Source: Limnoperna fortunei (Eukaryota; Mollusca; Bivalvia; Mytilida; Modiolidae). Taken from it: a DNA stretch of 64,000 nucleotides. Positions 20,258-33,700 of the stretch are shown here, in pieces. Where the stretch lies: contig OX104113.1 of NCBI GenBank assembly GCA_944474755.1, forward strand, positions 21,642,432 to 21,706,431. Direction: 5' to 3'. A model generated the notes under the pieces. The model ran no database searches. It was not told the origin of the DNA and worked only from the letters and a program-made list of their open reading frames with translations. The translations under genes and the position numbers were made by a program. The stretch's first letter is position 1; every line of letters starts with the position of its first letter.

Positions 20258-22469
20258 ATTTTGATTCTAATAGGACATATATATTAACTTTTTTAACAAC
20301 GTAACCTTTGATTTGCAAGACTTGTCTGCCATTTAGGACACACATTTGAATGTGACGTCATTAAAATATTTGAAAAATCTTACTATGACATTGCCATAAA
20401 GACTGTTGATCATTTATGATCTTGATTAGTAAAATATAATCGTTTACACCTGGTGTGGCCTCAAAGCATTTTACGCATGTCATATTAGAATTTATACTTT
20501 ATCACATTAAAAAATGTCTACATAATTTTAATAAAGCAAAAATAACTTTCACCCCACCAGCAGCATTAAATCTAGCATGGCAACTTTGGCTGAAATTCAA
20601 AGAGAATTACTTTTTTATTGTTTAGTATGTGTGTGTTTTTACATGTAAATATGGTGTCATGAGGTTGGTGCCCTATTTACTATCTACATGACAAAATTGG
20701 TGCTCTGATAATGTGACTACGATTCATGTTTCATAATGATCATGTGATATTATCATACATTTCCTTCTTTTTATTGGTTGTTTCTTTGATCTGATGCAAG
20801 TTCTATCTATGTAAATTTGTTACATTTTTTTAATTGTTTATATATAATTCAATGTTATCCAGATTTCATCACAGTGGGTACTGTGCAGTGCTTTTTAAAT
20901 GTTTGTGTGCTAATTAACTAGAACAAATATGACTGCAATGTCATCATATTTTGTCAATAGCCATTTGATATAAAAATATTTGTGTATTCCGTCTCTTGTT
21001 TATAAAACATTTGTGTATTTTGTAAACATTGTTTTTCAATTAATGCATAAATAATATTCCACATGTAATCAGCTCTTTTTATAGAACTATATAATATTTA
21101 ATGCATTTTTTGTAAGTAGCATGACAATTATTTTTATCAAATTAAAAAACAAAACTTTGTGATATAAACAAATGCCTATCATTCCACTTGTTACAATTTT
21201 CAGATTTTTTTCGAACTATCGTTACTATTAAATTGACAATTTCAATAATGCAAGGTCGATAAAAAAATATCTTACATTAAATCATGCATAAATGTCTGTG
21301 ATTTGTGTTTTATAGTGTGAAATAATTATGCTTAGCTTTAACTTATGTAGTATACAACAAATGACAAATTTGAACTGGACCAAAGACCTAAAAGCCATAG
21401 TCTTCATTTGGTGTTTAATATTGGAAGCCAGTAAAATCTTTACTGTCAAATCATTTGAATTATAGTTAAAAGTACTTTAAGATCATTTTCTCAGAAACCA
21501 ATTGGTTTGATATTTTTCATTGCATGAAAGTTGCAAAGGGTTTTCCCTTATTTGATAGTTTAAAATTCAAGATGGTCATCATATTAACTTTTACTGCTGT
21601 GGCTATCGGGACAGGCATTACAAGAAGACATTAAAAATCATGGTTTGAATTATTTTTGCAGAATATTTACTTCATTTTTATTCTAATTGTAATATTTACT
21701 TCCAATTTTTCTTCTGTCTGCTTGATATTACATGACCACAGCTGTTTTGAGAGGTAGGAGAGCATATTAAAACCATCATTGACAAGCTTATTGGCTAGAT
21801 TTTTGTGTGTAGCTTTTATTACAAGACAGAAACTTTATAAAAAAATAAAACAATAATTGAACAATTGTCACGTAAATATTTTTTTGTTTAGTAAGCCTGT
21901 ATACTTTTCTGCTAGTAGTAGAAGTGCAGTATTTATCTAGAATGTTAAAACAAACTGGCATTTTTATATTTATTATGTAAAGTTCTGTTAATAAATTCTT
22001 TATTATGAATTTGTTACCCAATATTATTATAGTCTATTTCATATACCTAATAAAATGTTAAAGTATTTATTTCAGTCGTTTTGCCTTTATATTTCAGACA
22101 ATCTAGCCAATCCCTAATGCACCTCGAGTATCTTTAAAACAATGTTATCCTCCCATCTCTTTATCTGTCTGCCTCTCTTCAATCCTTAAGTAGCAACTTG
22201 CATAACTGTCTTGGCGATGATCATGTGACCTACCAATACAATTTCAGTATTCTACTTGGATTCCAGATTTCACACATTACAAATTGTGCATATGCTAAAA
22301 ATAGAATTGTTAAAAGAATTGTTAAAGGAATTCTTTACATTTTGTCACACTTGGGAACCTTTCGTGTAATCAAATGCTCTATTTATCAAGGAACATTGTG
22401 CTGTGTAATGTGGTTATTTAAGATTTTTTGTCCCTCGTACCACTCTACAACATGACAGGACTTTGTATT

Positions 22470-23060
22470 GGTCTGCATCCATCTGTCTATCCGTCACACT
22501 TTAGTGGACGCAACACCTCTGAAACTGCTGAATAGATTGGTTCAAATTTTGTAGGATCGTTAATTACCATATGTAATTGATCATATTGCAACAACATTTT
22601 GATTCAACAAATTATATAGGGGTTATAGGACTTTATCGACTTTGTTCATTATAGGTCGGAGGACAGATTAACAGATTCCTTGTTATGATGTGTAGATGTG
22701 CATACTCTACCATCTTTTTGATTCGTCAAATTTTATAGGAGTTATGGGACTGAACATTTAAGTAATATAATACAAAATGGTAGATATTGTGGACACATCT
22801 CCTCTGAAGCCGCTTGACAGATTGCTTTGATGTTTAGTAGGATTAATTGTTATGATGTATGGATGTGCATAGTCGACCACCATTCTGTAAGAGTTATGGA
22901 ACTGCCCATTTTAGCAATATAGTACAATGGTAGATCTTGTGGATGCATCTCTGAAAATGTTAATGGATTGTTTTGATATTTAATAGGTGTAATTGTTGTG
23001 ATGTGTAGATGTGCATACTCTACCACAATTTTTGTCATATTTTTTAGGAATTATGGGACC
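22470..23060. repeat. Dispersed repeat with about four internal ~140-bp units
   Basis: Recurring phrases GTGGACGCAACACCTCTGAA / GTGGACACATCTCCTCTGAA, then GATTG(G/C)TT and TGTAGATGTGCATA(C/G)TC, mark diverged units at about 22507, 22680, 22790 and 22935. Non-coding. Confidence 0.55.
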
Positions 23061-23121
23061 ATTTGAGCGATACTGAGCAAATTTGATCAAGCACTGTTCT
23101 AAAGTTTGCACATTCTGATAA

Positions 23122-23341
23122 TGTTTGTTTGTTTGAATTATGTTTAATGCCAATTTATAAATTTTTCAGCTATATCATGGCATCCAGTTTTTATTGGGGG
23201 AGAAAGCCAGAGTACCCCAAGAAAACTGGCAATTCTTGTCAATTAGGATTGGAGTCAAGTACCCCCTGCCCGCAGTGAGACTCAAACCCGCAACTTCAGA
23301 GTTGACAGACCACGTGATCAATAGTAGACGAGCTACCTTAG
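23122..23341 (-). mobile_element. tRNA-derived SINE, head truncated
   Basis: Minus-strand SINE body and AAACAAACA tail (plus-strand start TGTTTGTTTGTTTG at 23122). It runs to TAAGGTAGCTCGTC, where the first 20-odd bases of the tRNA-like head are missing. Confidence 0.82.
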
Positions 23342-23477
23342 TTTTTGCCCTTAATCAAATTCGTGAAGAAATTTTTAGTTTTTTCCCTGTTATTAAAAAG
23401 CTATAGCAACAAGATTGAAACTATAAATTGCAAAAATTTAATGACAGCTCAGTCATTTGTGTTCCAGGAAAGCAATA

Positions 23478-23499
23478 AGAGGCTCCTGGGAGCCTCTAG
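23478..23499 (-). repeat. 5' terminal palindrome of the CTAGAGGCTC element
   Basis: Plus strand AGAGGCTCCTGGGAGCCTCT followed by AG. On the minus strand this is CTAGAGGCTCCCAGGAGCCT, identical to the starts of the elements at 32617, 47873 and 48449. The minus-strand body below it is not clearly recognisable, so this is probably a decayed or truncated copy. Confidence 0.6.
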
Positions 23500-24076
23500 A
23501 TGTGTGTTACTATACATTTAAAAGTTTTAAATTGCTCTTTGGAAGATTTTGATATATCATGATACATTTTGTATTACTTGTCATCATACATTCTTTCAGC
23601 AATTCGAGTACTGAAGATACCATTTCTAACCAGAGGCTCCATGCAGCCTGTAACAAGGCAAACTATCTCCATAAAATGAGGACATCAGATAAATCATTGC
23701 CGATTTACATATAGATCTTGCTGGTTATTTTGATGTCTTCCTGCAATAAATGCAGCTGAAGGCTATGGGTTTTTGTCAGCGGCATTAAGAATTTGCTTCA
23801 AGTACTTGTAGATCTGTTGGTCAGTCACATTGACCTCAGAGGATTTAATGACAGGGTTTAAGATTTTCAATAAAGGCAGGTTCTCAGAACTTTAATATTA
23901 TTTTATATTATTGCAATATAAGGCTATTTATATGTTGCTAATGAAAAGTATTTTTTTCACTTTTGATGTGGAATGAAAGTGAGAATTTTAAGGTCTGCTA
24001 GGGTTTTCAAGATAATAACTAAAATTGGGAAAAAAACAAATAGAAACGCATGACCTACATGTATAAATAATATGCA

Positions 24077-24082
24077 TTTATT
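24077..24082 (-). terminator. ZNF106: Candidate poly(A) signal of ZNF106
   Basis: AATAAA on the minus strand, about 600 bases after the candidate stop codon at 24679. It is the most likely 3' end of the ZNF106 transcript if the terminal exon is correctly placed. Confidence 0.35.
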
Positions 24083-24678
24083 GTTTTCATATCACAGTGT
24101 TGCCTACAAACAAATTGTTATGTACATGTGATAATAAAAATACAACAATGGCAAATAAAGGCTTTGTACATGATACACTTAACAAAAACAAAACAATATA
24201 TGGCACACAAAGATACATGAAAAGAATTATTTACAATTTGTTTCATCCTTAAACTGAAACACGTAACAGTACATTTAATCTTCTGTTGTGTCCACTTCAT
24301 GGTTATGAAGAAACCCTTTTAATCTTATTTACAAAAAAAAAACGGGAAAAAGTGTTCCACCAAATTCATACAAATACTTATTGGTATATTTCTTCTAGGG
24401 ATAGTTTATCAATAATGGACAATATACAGATTGGTGTACAAAGTTTGAATAAAACACAGAGTTGACTACAAATCATAGTCAAATTATCTCCATGTGGAAT
24501 GGATTTCAATAAATTAACTGATTGTAGTGCAGTATAAATGCACCCAAAATTAAAGAACCTTAGTGAGCACGCTTACATTCCAAACGCTTCCACATACATA
24601 TCGTCAATAAAATTGTGGTCCGTACTTTCTGAGTATAAGGGCATAAAAGTTGTTTCATACAAATATTTTGAGAAATTT

Positions 24679-24750
24679 TTAAAAGGGGGAAAATAGAGAA
24701 CCTACCAAATGTTGCACATTGTAGAAAATGTGTCTGTATATTGTGGTTAC
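24679..24750 (-). CDS. ZNF106: Candidate terminal coding exon of ZNF106
   Basis: The last sure exon (27642-27785) ends in phase 0 with half a zinc finger, and the 3' end must lie further down. On the minus strand the pyrimidine-rich TCTTTTGTCTTCCAATTCC and GAATGAG precede 24750; phase 0 then reads VTTIYRHIFYNVQHLVGS, FSPF and a stop. The His places the finger's first zinc ligand at nearly the vertebrate spacing, but the second is not at the usual HxxxH distance. Alternative: acceptor TTTGGTAG at 24702, reading VLYFPPFKNFSKYLYETTF and on to AFGM, stop at 24573. Both are weak. Confidence 0.3.
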   Translation of the reverse strand, partial: VTTIYRHIFYNVQHLVGSLFSPF

Positions 24751-24792
24751 CTCATTCGTTGGAATTGGAAGACAAAAGAATTAGTTTGTATG

Positions 24793-24920
24793 TGGCATTT
24801 TAGCAATTTTTCCACTATATCATGGCATTCAGTTTTTATTGGGGAGAGTTCTGGATGATAACACCTACAGGAAAATTAGCAATCTTTGTCAAGTAATCTT
24901 TATTAATTAAGGTTGGAGTA
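24793..24920 (-). mobile_element. Diverged SINE fragment
   Basis: AGCAATTTTTCCACTATATC, CATTCAGTTTTTATTGGGGA and GGAAAATTAGCAATCTTTGT match the 3' and central SINE parts on the minus strand. No tRNA head remains. Confidence 0.65.
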
Positions 24921-25282
24921 TGTACGCTAGGTATGTTCCAATAATCTGTTTTCCCTCATGGTATATGTTTGTCTCTAGACTAGTTAGATTACAAATAAAT
25001 CCACACTGTTATAAAGATTACATGAAAGACTGGCAGTTATAAATACAAGTCTAGACTAGTCAACAATACTGTAATATATTTGTGTACATCATTCAATAAA
25101 AACATGGCTCGTCATGTGATTTTCTGCCTCCTGAAAAATAGATAATAGCATACTTAAAACAAAATCTATCAAATAATTATATGTACCCTTATTTGAGTGT
25201 TATGGTGGAAATTATGAATTTTGACATGGGTTGTAGGCCATAAATAAAGTAGGTAATTGGTTGTGGGTCCATTTTTGAACCT

Positions 25283-25572
25283 TTGTACTACCTTACCCCT
25301 TGTACACTTTCAAATGGAATAGCCTTAACTTACACAGTGGAATTTACAAACAAACTTTACCCCCTGTACACTTTCAAATGGAATAGCCTAAACCTACACA
25401 ATTTACTTGTATTGGAACTGGTGGAATTCACAAACAAACTTTACTCCCTGTACACTTTCAAATGGAATAGCCTAAACCTACACAGTTTAATGGAACTGGT
25501 GGAATTTACTAACAAACTTTATCCTCTGTACACTTTCAAATGGAATAGCCTAACCCTACACAATTTAATGGA
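25283..25572. repeat. Tandem repeat of ~75-95 bp, four copies
   Basis: Each unit holds CTGTACACTTTCAAATGGAA and TAGCCT(A/T)A(A/C)C(C/T)TACACA. It keeps the plus-strand frame 25283-25693 open, which I regard as an artefact. Confidence 0.85.
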
Positions 25573-25693
25573 ACTGATGAAATTTACAAAAAGAAACATG
25601 CAAAAAATTTGTTTCTTTAAGCAAGATGAGGACAGTACAGGACTGGTGGAAAAAAAAACCATTCATCAAGCTACATTCATTAGGCAAAATTAA

Positions 25694-27497
25694 AGGCTCT
25701 CAAGAGATAGCATTGCTCACCTGATTTATATATGGAATGAAATAGGCATTTGAACATTTTGTAATTTGATCCTTTGTGAAACAAGATTCTGAAGTAGTAG
25801 CCATTTCTAAAATAAAATTTGAAGTGCATACATGCCAACCCTATCTATTTAATGGTAAGTGGTAAATTACCAATTTCAGGTTTATCCACCACCTAGAGAT
25901 TTGCGGCAACTTTCTATTGCTGTCAAAAATTTAGTAAAGATTTTTTTTTATAAACCCTTTTTTCTATTTTTAAAATTTTATAAGCAAGCTTTGTTCAAAG
26001 CAAAAAATCAAAATCAAATCAAAAATCTTTTCTTAAAAGTCTTGGATTGTTAGTGATTTCAGTAGACATATTAAAACATCTCTTCATTTTTAGCTTATTA
26101 GCTCGATCTATTTTATATCCAGCATGCACAATTTTGCTTCCTCTGAAAACAAAATCTGCGGAAAGGCAGGGGTCACCACACTATAAAAAAGTAGGGAGAA
26201 GTGACGTAAACTTTATCATTATAAAATCAATGAAAAAAAGCACCTGATATAGCGACTATTTTTCTATCTACTTCAGTACTTGTAGCCATACAAGGTATTC
26301 ACAAATAAAAATAGATCAACTAAAAATATTTGTATAGGTGTAGACATAAACATCATTCATGAAGATCTTGCATACATCATAATATTTCTAACAGTTTATT
26401 ATGAACATGTCATGTTTATCTGAGCAAAATTTTCAAAGAAGATAGATAAAATAACATAACATTAAACCCAGAAATAATTCTTTTGTTCAGCACACTTCCA
26501 CTTTTACAAAGTTGTGCTGATCAAAATTGCTTCATGGGACACCCATCTACAGAACTTATCATGATGTCAATAATTACTATACATCTTTATTCTTTCAAGT
26601 GCAGCTCATATATTTATCAAAGAAAATTGTTAAAATACAATACACTTTGAAAGAACTGAAGTTTGAAACCAATTGAAAGTGTTTATCAAAAAATTACAAT
26701 TTTTCATTATAGACTTTACTTTTCTTCGTTGTTCACTTCCGGTAATTAATAACATCCGGTAAATAAACAAAAAGCGTGTAATCCTGTTGAAAGACGTAAA
26801 TCCTTTGAAAAAATGTTAAATACCTATATTGTTTGCAGTTTTAATTGGAATTACACATTTACTGATAAATTGGTAGTATGGGTGAATTATTTGGACCAGA
26901 TCATATGCATGTATCTACTGTGAACCATCGGGCGACTTTAGGAAAATAACAGGGGGACTTCGCCTTCGCTTTTGAGGCGCCGTAGGGCGACTTCAAGTCC
27001 CAGTAGGGCGACTTTGTTGCCTACTTCGCCCAGTGTGGTGAGCCCTGGGAAAGGGCGTTGGAGAGCAAACCCAGATCCCCACTTACCAGCTTTGTCCTCA
27101 TAGAGTTTACATGTATGGTAGAGGATCATTCAAAGTTTGATTTCAGAGGCATGGCCTTTGTCAACATTTTCCCCAAAGGTTTTCTATGTTAAACTAAGTC
27201 CTATGGTGGCAGCCATCTTGGATATTTAATCAATAAAAATCTACAATATTTTTAGAAGACCATCCAATACACACTATATACAGTATGGCTTCAGTTTGCG
27301 AGATTGGGACAAACACTAATATTGCACTGGCTCCATCTTGAATTTCTAAACAGAATAAAAACCAAACTTGTAGAGAACTGTCCAGTGAATAATGTGACTA
27401 AGTTGTTTTAATTGGGTCAGTTGTTTCAAAGAAAAAACTGAAATGTTAAGTAAACAGCTGACGACAAATGCAGGGATGACTATAGGTCACATGACCC
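25694..27497 (+). mobile_element. Old copy of the CTAGAGGCTC...GAGCTAA element
   Basis: The start AAAGGCTCTCAAGAGATAGC then GCTCACCTGA matches the family 5' end. The interior near 27180-27330 (CCTATGGTGGCAGCCATCTT, GAGATTGGGACAAAC) resembles the copy at 45629. GGTCACATGACCCTTCC near 27485 resembles the 3' hairpin. Strongly diverged; limits approximate. Confidence 0.5.
26938..27129 (-). other. GC-rich open segment of unknown origin
   Basis: A 63-codon minus-strand frame (GKWGSGFALQRPFPGLTTLG, EVALRRLKSEGEVPLLFS) with much higher GC than its surroundings and a short internal repeat GGGCGACTT(C/T) on the plus strand. I do not recognise a family. It could be a captured gene fragment in the mobile element around it. 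Confidence 0.35.
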
Positions 27498-27641
27498 TTC
27501 CAGAATAAAACATTGTAAAAATAAATAGTAATCAAATCTGCCACAATCCTACATATAAATAAAAAATCTGCCATCACTAACAAATAGGTACAGCATTGGT
27601 CTGTTTATTTAAAAATACTGTATTAAGAAAGAATACTATAC

Positions 27642-27785
27642 CTCTGGTCCTTCTTTTGTAGATAACCAATCTTTACAACCTTTCCACAGACAACGGAACA
27701 TTTTTGTGTTTGGTGTCACATGATCAGACATTAGGTGATACAACAGGTGATGTTTGACTCCAAACACGTAACTGCAACCTTCAAA
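27642..27785 (-). CDS. ZNF106: ZNF106 exon: C-terminal zinc fingers
   Basis: Acceptor TTATAATTACAG, donor GTATAG, phase 0 to 0. It encodes FEGCSYVFGVKHHLLYHLMS then DHVTPNTKMFRCLWKGCKDW and LSTKEGPE. The vertebrate counterpart is 'WWHGCSLIFGV.DHL.QHL..DHTNPNFQ.L.CRWK.C'. The last finger is incomplete, so another exon must follow. Confidence 0.92.
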
Positions 27786-30700
27786 CTGTAATTATAAAAA
27801 TACTTATGAACATATTAAACAAATAAGCAATAACCATAACTGTAATATAAACAGTTTAACCTTAACAGAAAAAAATTGACTAAATGGTGGAAGTAGAATT
27901 AATATTAATGAGTGCTCAGATTTTCTTTAACAAAGAATTCTACATTAGCAGATAATGCTGACGAAACTTACGGAAATTTTGATCCAACAATTACCTGACA
28001 GAGTGCTCCTTTATTCCTGTTGATGGGGACAACTTCAACAATTCCATTTCTGTTTCCAGTTATAATCTGAATATAAAAAGTTGTAACACCTTGTTAATTA
28101 TGGTTATTTAAGTAAAAGCAAATCTGTAATGAAGAGTGTACTTACTTACATTAGAATGTATTTAATAATTATTTATACACGTGTTTTATGAAGGTTAAGA
28201 ACTAGTGAGAAATTCTAAAGTACGATGTAAATACGGAATGATTTTCGAAAACTGTGTTCGTTAATAAGTATCCTAGGCTAATCAATATTAATGTTACTAC
28301 TAGGCTTTTAAGGAAAATGCTGTATCCTTAAGAGATATGTTAACAGCAGTATGTGCAATAAAATGTTAGTCTGTAAAAAAAAAAAACCAAAAAAAAAGCC
28401 AGCAAATCTTCTTTTTAACAAATAATTCAATTATACCAAAAATTTTTTTTACACAACTGAATCATTAAAAAATATATTGTTTACCATAATTGGCTGTGTA
28501 TTGTCCACAGGTCACAAATCCTGAGAGGCATACACGGAAGATTGTGAGAGTTCAACACAGATTATAATATTGATTACAGCTGGTCAAGAAATACATAATA
28601 ATGATTAAGAATGCCGCTTTTCATACATTTCGTAGGTCAAATAAGTATGGAATTAAGTATATATACTTTATTGTCCTCCTTAAGGACAGTATTTATGGTT
28701 AATAATATTTACAAACATAGCAAAACAAAGAACAAAAAGTGAAAAGAATGAGAGAATGAGAAAAGAAATTAATAATACAAATGATGGGTAAAAATCTCAG
28801 TGGTTAAAGATTATGGGAGTCAATAATTGCTTAGACCAAATCATTTTTAGCAGGAAGGAGATGAACAACTGGTTAGGTTCATTCATATGCTTTGCACATT
28901 TTATAGATGTATTTCACACATATTATAAAGTTCAAAGAATCTATCCGAATTATATGACAATATGTTCAAAGCTTGCGTGGTTTCGTCCATGTTGTGTAGC
29001 GTAGCGCTAAATTCAATAGGCCAAATTTAATGATCTCACACCAAAGATTGTCTCGTAAAGATGTTAGTGATGCACAGGATGTTAAAATATGAATAGCAGG
29101 GTTCATATAGAACAGAACACATTTCTGGCATAATACAGGGTAGTCTGATGGTTTGACTAGGCTGCACATAGAGACAACAAATTTGCATTGCTTAGATAGG
29201 TTGATGTGTTTGTGTCCATGCCCTGTGCGGTTTTGTAAAGTTGTGAATAATTTTAAAGTAAGAGAAGTCTATGTCATTGTTAATGCATGTTTTCCATTGA
29301 GTTTTTGTAGGGAAAATACTGGTTTTTATGAAATCATTTACATAAGACATTAGATCATATTTCTGTAATATTCTTAAAATGTCCGATATAAAACTAGTCT
29401 CAGAAGTGGTACAGTTATTGAGACACAGTAGAAGACTTGTCATTACATTAGCATGGTATGGAATTATGGAATTAGGCATATACTTTTATCATAAAGTTTA
29501 TCTTTTGTACATGTTTCTTCCACTAATTACACAGCTTTTTTATTGAATTTTAAGATATTTTATGTATCCCGGTTAGGTGAATGCAAATTATAAAATCAAA
29601 CTAACCTTTTCCCAGACATTTTTAGGAGAGAAAGGGTATGCAGATAATGCATGAAGTTGAAAATTCTCAACCGATTATGGTATTATTATAATTATTTTGT
29701 TTAGATTAAACAAATATTATCTTTTTAAATTCTGACATAAATAAACTAGAAATGAAAAAACCTTGTCATCTGTGACTGTCATTTGAGTAACCAATCCTCT
29801 GTCTGCACCATAGTACAAAGCTATCAACTTGTGATCCTACAATTAAACTCAAAAATCAAATAATATCTAAAGACTTTAAAAGAGGATGAATTGCAAGATT
29901 TTCATTTCAATGTGAATCTAATAATTCTGAACAAAATGAAAATGACATGTGAATAAAACAAATTTATAACAATTCTATATATTAAGAACAACAAGTGCTT
30001 TCTAGAAATATCTGTTGGGATTGAAGACAAATGGTACAGTACGCATGTATTATTCAAATTTGATGGTGAGATTTTCTTTGTCAGATAGAAATATAACAAT
30101 AGAACAGATACCTCTCTGGTGTAACATCTGATGAACTTGTCAAATGAAGCACTGAACAGTAGATCTTCATACACACTAACAGCTGTAACTATACCAGTGG
30201 CCTGGGTGTATGTCCACACCATATCTCCTGTCTACAAAATAATGTTTAATAACCTAGGATGGCTGACACAGAAATAATTGAAAAATGAGACATGCATTGG
30301 GTAATTAGACATATCCAGTACATATTCCTATCTTATTTTCCAAAGTACATATACAACATGAACACACACACTAACCAGCACACACACACCCACACACATT
30401 TCTTAGTCAGTTACACTGGATACATAACTAGTACACATTAGGAGAACATGTACCTATTGTAATCAGTTTCACTGTATACATAAACATTTTAGTCACTTCT
30501 ATTAACATATAAACCAGTACAAGTACTTGTCAGAACTGTACACATAACCAGTAAAAACAATAAGAACATAAACCTATCATCAGTTCATTGTATACATAAC
30601 CAATATACATACACAAAGTCACTAAGATTCTACTAGTATATGTACCTTAGTTCCACATGACAACACCTGTCTTTGTCAGTCCCATTACACAACCCAGTAA

Positions 30701-33700
30701 ACATACTAGTATCTATCTCACTTTTTATAAAGGACTAACAAATGTGCATGGAGTTTAAAAGAAAACTTTGTAGTAGTTACAAATTATGAAATTTGTGTTA
30801 CCAGTAGAAGCCTTCAAATGTCTTCATGCTTAACTAACTACCAGTGCTTAAATTTTCTTGTGGATGTCATTAAATAACTTGGTTGCTATTGACAACATAC
30901 CTGTAAATTGTGTTCTATAACAGTTTTATCTCCAGATCCACTGAAAACAATGCTACCATCAACCTGTAAATACAGAAGGACATATCAGCTTAAGAATATT
31001 GTCATGTGACCAAATTGTTTAAATACTGTAACCAGGAAGCTAATTAATGAAATTTATATGGTAGATTGGACTGACAATTCATAAGTCTATTAAATAGTTT
31101 CATCAACATAAACAAGGTCACATTAATGCACCATTTGTTGTCCAGTGTCTGTTTTGATATTTGATAAATCCTCATGTAAACAAATGAAGTCATGATCTGA
31201 ACACCTTAGAAGCATTCAATAGTACATTTACTGATTGTTTTGATATTTGATAAATCCTCTTAAATACTGTAAACAAATGAAGTCATGCTCTGAACACCTT
31301 AGAAGCATTCAATAGTACATTTACTGATTGTTTTGATATTTGATAAATCCTCTTAAATACTGTAAACAAATGAAGTCATGCTCTGAGCACCTTAGAAGCA
31401 TTCAATAGTACATTTACTGATTGTTTTGATATTTGATAAATCCTCTTAAATACTGTAAACAAATGAAGTCATGCTCTGAACACCTTAGAAGCATTCAATA
31501 GTACATTTACTGATTGTTTTGATATTTGATAAATCCTCTTAAATACTGTAAACAAATGAAGTCATGCTCTGAACACCTTAGAAGCATTCAATAGTACATT
31601 TACTGATTGTTTTGATATTTGATAAATCCTCTTAAATACTGTAAACAAATGAAGTCATGCTCTGAACACCTTAGAAGCATTCAATAGTACATTTACTGAT
31701 TGTTTTGATATTTGATAAATCCTCTTAAATACTGTAAACAAATGAAGTCATGCTCTGAACACCTTAGAAGCATTCAATTGCACATTTACTGATTGTTTTG
31801 ATATTTGATAAATCCTCTTAAATACTGTAAACAAATGAAGTCATGCTCTGAACACCTTAGAAGCATTCAATTGTACATTTACTGATCGTTTTGATATTTG
31901 ATAACAATATTTTCTGTGTAAATATGTTAACCGTACAAATGAAACCAGACAAGCAGTGTTAAAAAATGTCTTTTGTTTCACTTGGTATATACACTAACAA
32001 CTGACCAGCGTTCTACATTAACTTTATTCACTGCTAGACCAGTGGGCTTCATAACTTTAGGATTTAATGTAAACTAGACGTCATACCAAGAGGCTAAACA
32101 TAATGTAAACTAGACGTCATACCAAGAGGCTAAACATAATGTAAACTAGACATCATACCAAGAGGCCAAACATAATGTAAACTAGACGTCATACCAAGAG
32201 GCCAAACATAATGTAAACTAGACGTCATACCAAGAGGCCAAACATAATGTAAACTAGACGTCATACCAAGAGGCCAAACATAATTAAGATCTGGTACTGG
32301 CAATAGTGTGAGTGCTGCACATGGAGATCAATGACTGCATAAACAAAGGTTTTTCTTTACATTTATTACATGCTTTTGCACATCAGGTGGTTCTGAACAT
32401 GTTTCATATCTTCCACTTTCGGTACATGTATTAGTTTAAAAAAAAAAATTTCAGATGAACTTATTTGTATTCTTCATATTTCACTTTCAGACAGTGTGAT
32501 TTTCCAACATTTTTTTTCCAAAAATTTTATTGGAAACATTTAAGTCTTTTAATATATTTAAAAAGCTGAAAGACATGATCTTAACAACCTCAATCATTCT
32601 GGAGTATATCAATGAACTAGAGGCTCCCAGGAGCCTGTATCGCTCACCTGAACCTGAAACCAAACAACCCTTTTTTTTCCAGCTTTTCTTTGCTATAAGG
32701 AATTGCCCAACACTTCTGCAAAAATCATTAATTTTGACCTTTTAAGGGAAATAACTCCTATAAGGAGTATCTTTTGATGGTTAGAGGGAGAAGGGAGGTT
32801 CACTTCAAATTTGCTGTACCTGTTATACTTTTTTAACTATCAGTCGAAAACTCTCTCGACCCCCCACCCCTCCCCCCCTTTTTTCATTTTTTCTATTTTA
32901 ATCCAACGTAGCTATGTAGGTAGTCAGGTGTCATGATTTGCACAATTTTGGTAGAGGACATCCTAAAGATGATGTGTGCAATTTTTCAAAGCAGTCCTTT
33001 CATTGGTTAAAGAGGAGAAGATTTTTTAAAAGTAAAATTGATTAAAAAAATGTTCAAGGAGAATAATTCCTAAACGGTTCATCAGACAATCTTGACCCTA
33101 AAGTCATTTTTGTAGCCCTCATAGAGCAGAACAATTAAGCAATGCTAACTTTTTCTCTAGTTCTAATAATTTTCAAGATTTTGAGGCAAAAATGTCAAAA
33201 ATAATCAATTTCGACAATTAAAGGGCAATAACTCCTTTAAGGAGTCATCATACAACTTCAACCCAATGGAGTGTTTCGTAGAGCTTTTGATGCAGATGAA
33301 GGCATGTCTTTCGGTTTTCCTGTATCTGTTACACTTTGTTAAATATAAGCCAAAAACTGTATTTTACCGCCCCCCCCCCCAATCCTATTTTTAGCCATGG
33401 TTTTTGTTTGTTTGTTTGAATGTTGTTTAACGCCAATTTCAGCAATTTTTCAGCTATATGATCATGGCGTCCAGTTTTTATTGGGGGAGGAAGCCGGAGT
33501 ACCCGGAGAAAACCCCCGACCTGCGGTAGGAAAACTGGCAATCCTTGTCAATTAAGATTGGAGTCGAGTACACCCTGCCTGCAGTGAGAATCGAACCCGC
33601 AATCTCAGTGTTGACAGACCACGTGATCAATAGTAGACGAACTACCTTGACCACTCGGCCACCTTTAGCCATGGTGGCCATGTTAGTTAATCTGCAGCCA

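Larger units (their letters stand above)
19101..22110 (+). other. PLCB1 3' UTR and intergenic sequence
   Basis: The first AATAAA after the stop is at 19162-19167; others lie near 20530 and 21990, so short and long 3' UTRs are possible. A foldback sits at 20109-20257. No coding segment is supported; the ORF at 21788-22021 (minus) has no homology that I recognise. Confidence 0.5.

Noticed and set aside
23194..23406. 70-residue frame with PAVRLKPATSELTDHVINSR
   Set aside because: It is the reverse complement of a SINE; the same peptide appears wherever the SINE lies in that orientation (for example 33545-33739).
25283..25693. 136-residue plus-strand frame
   Set aside because: Built from four tandem units; in an intron or intergenic region and without recognisable family.
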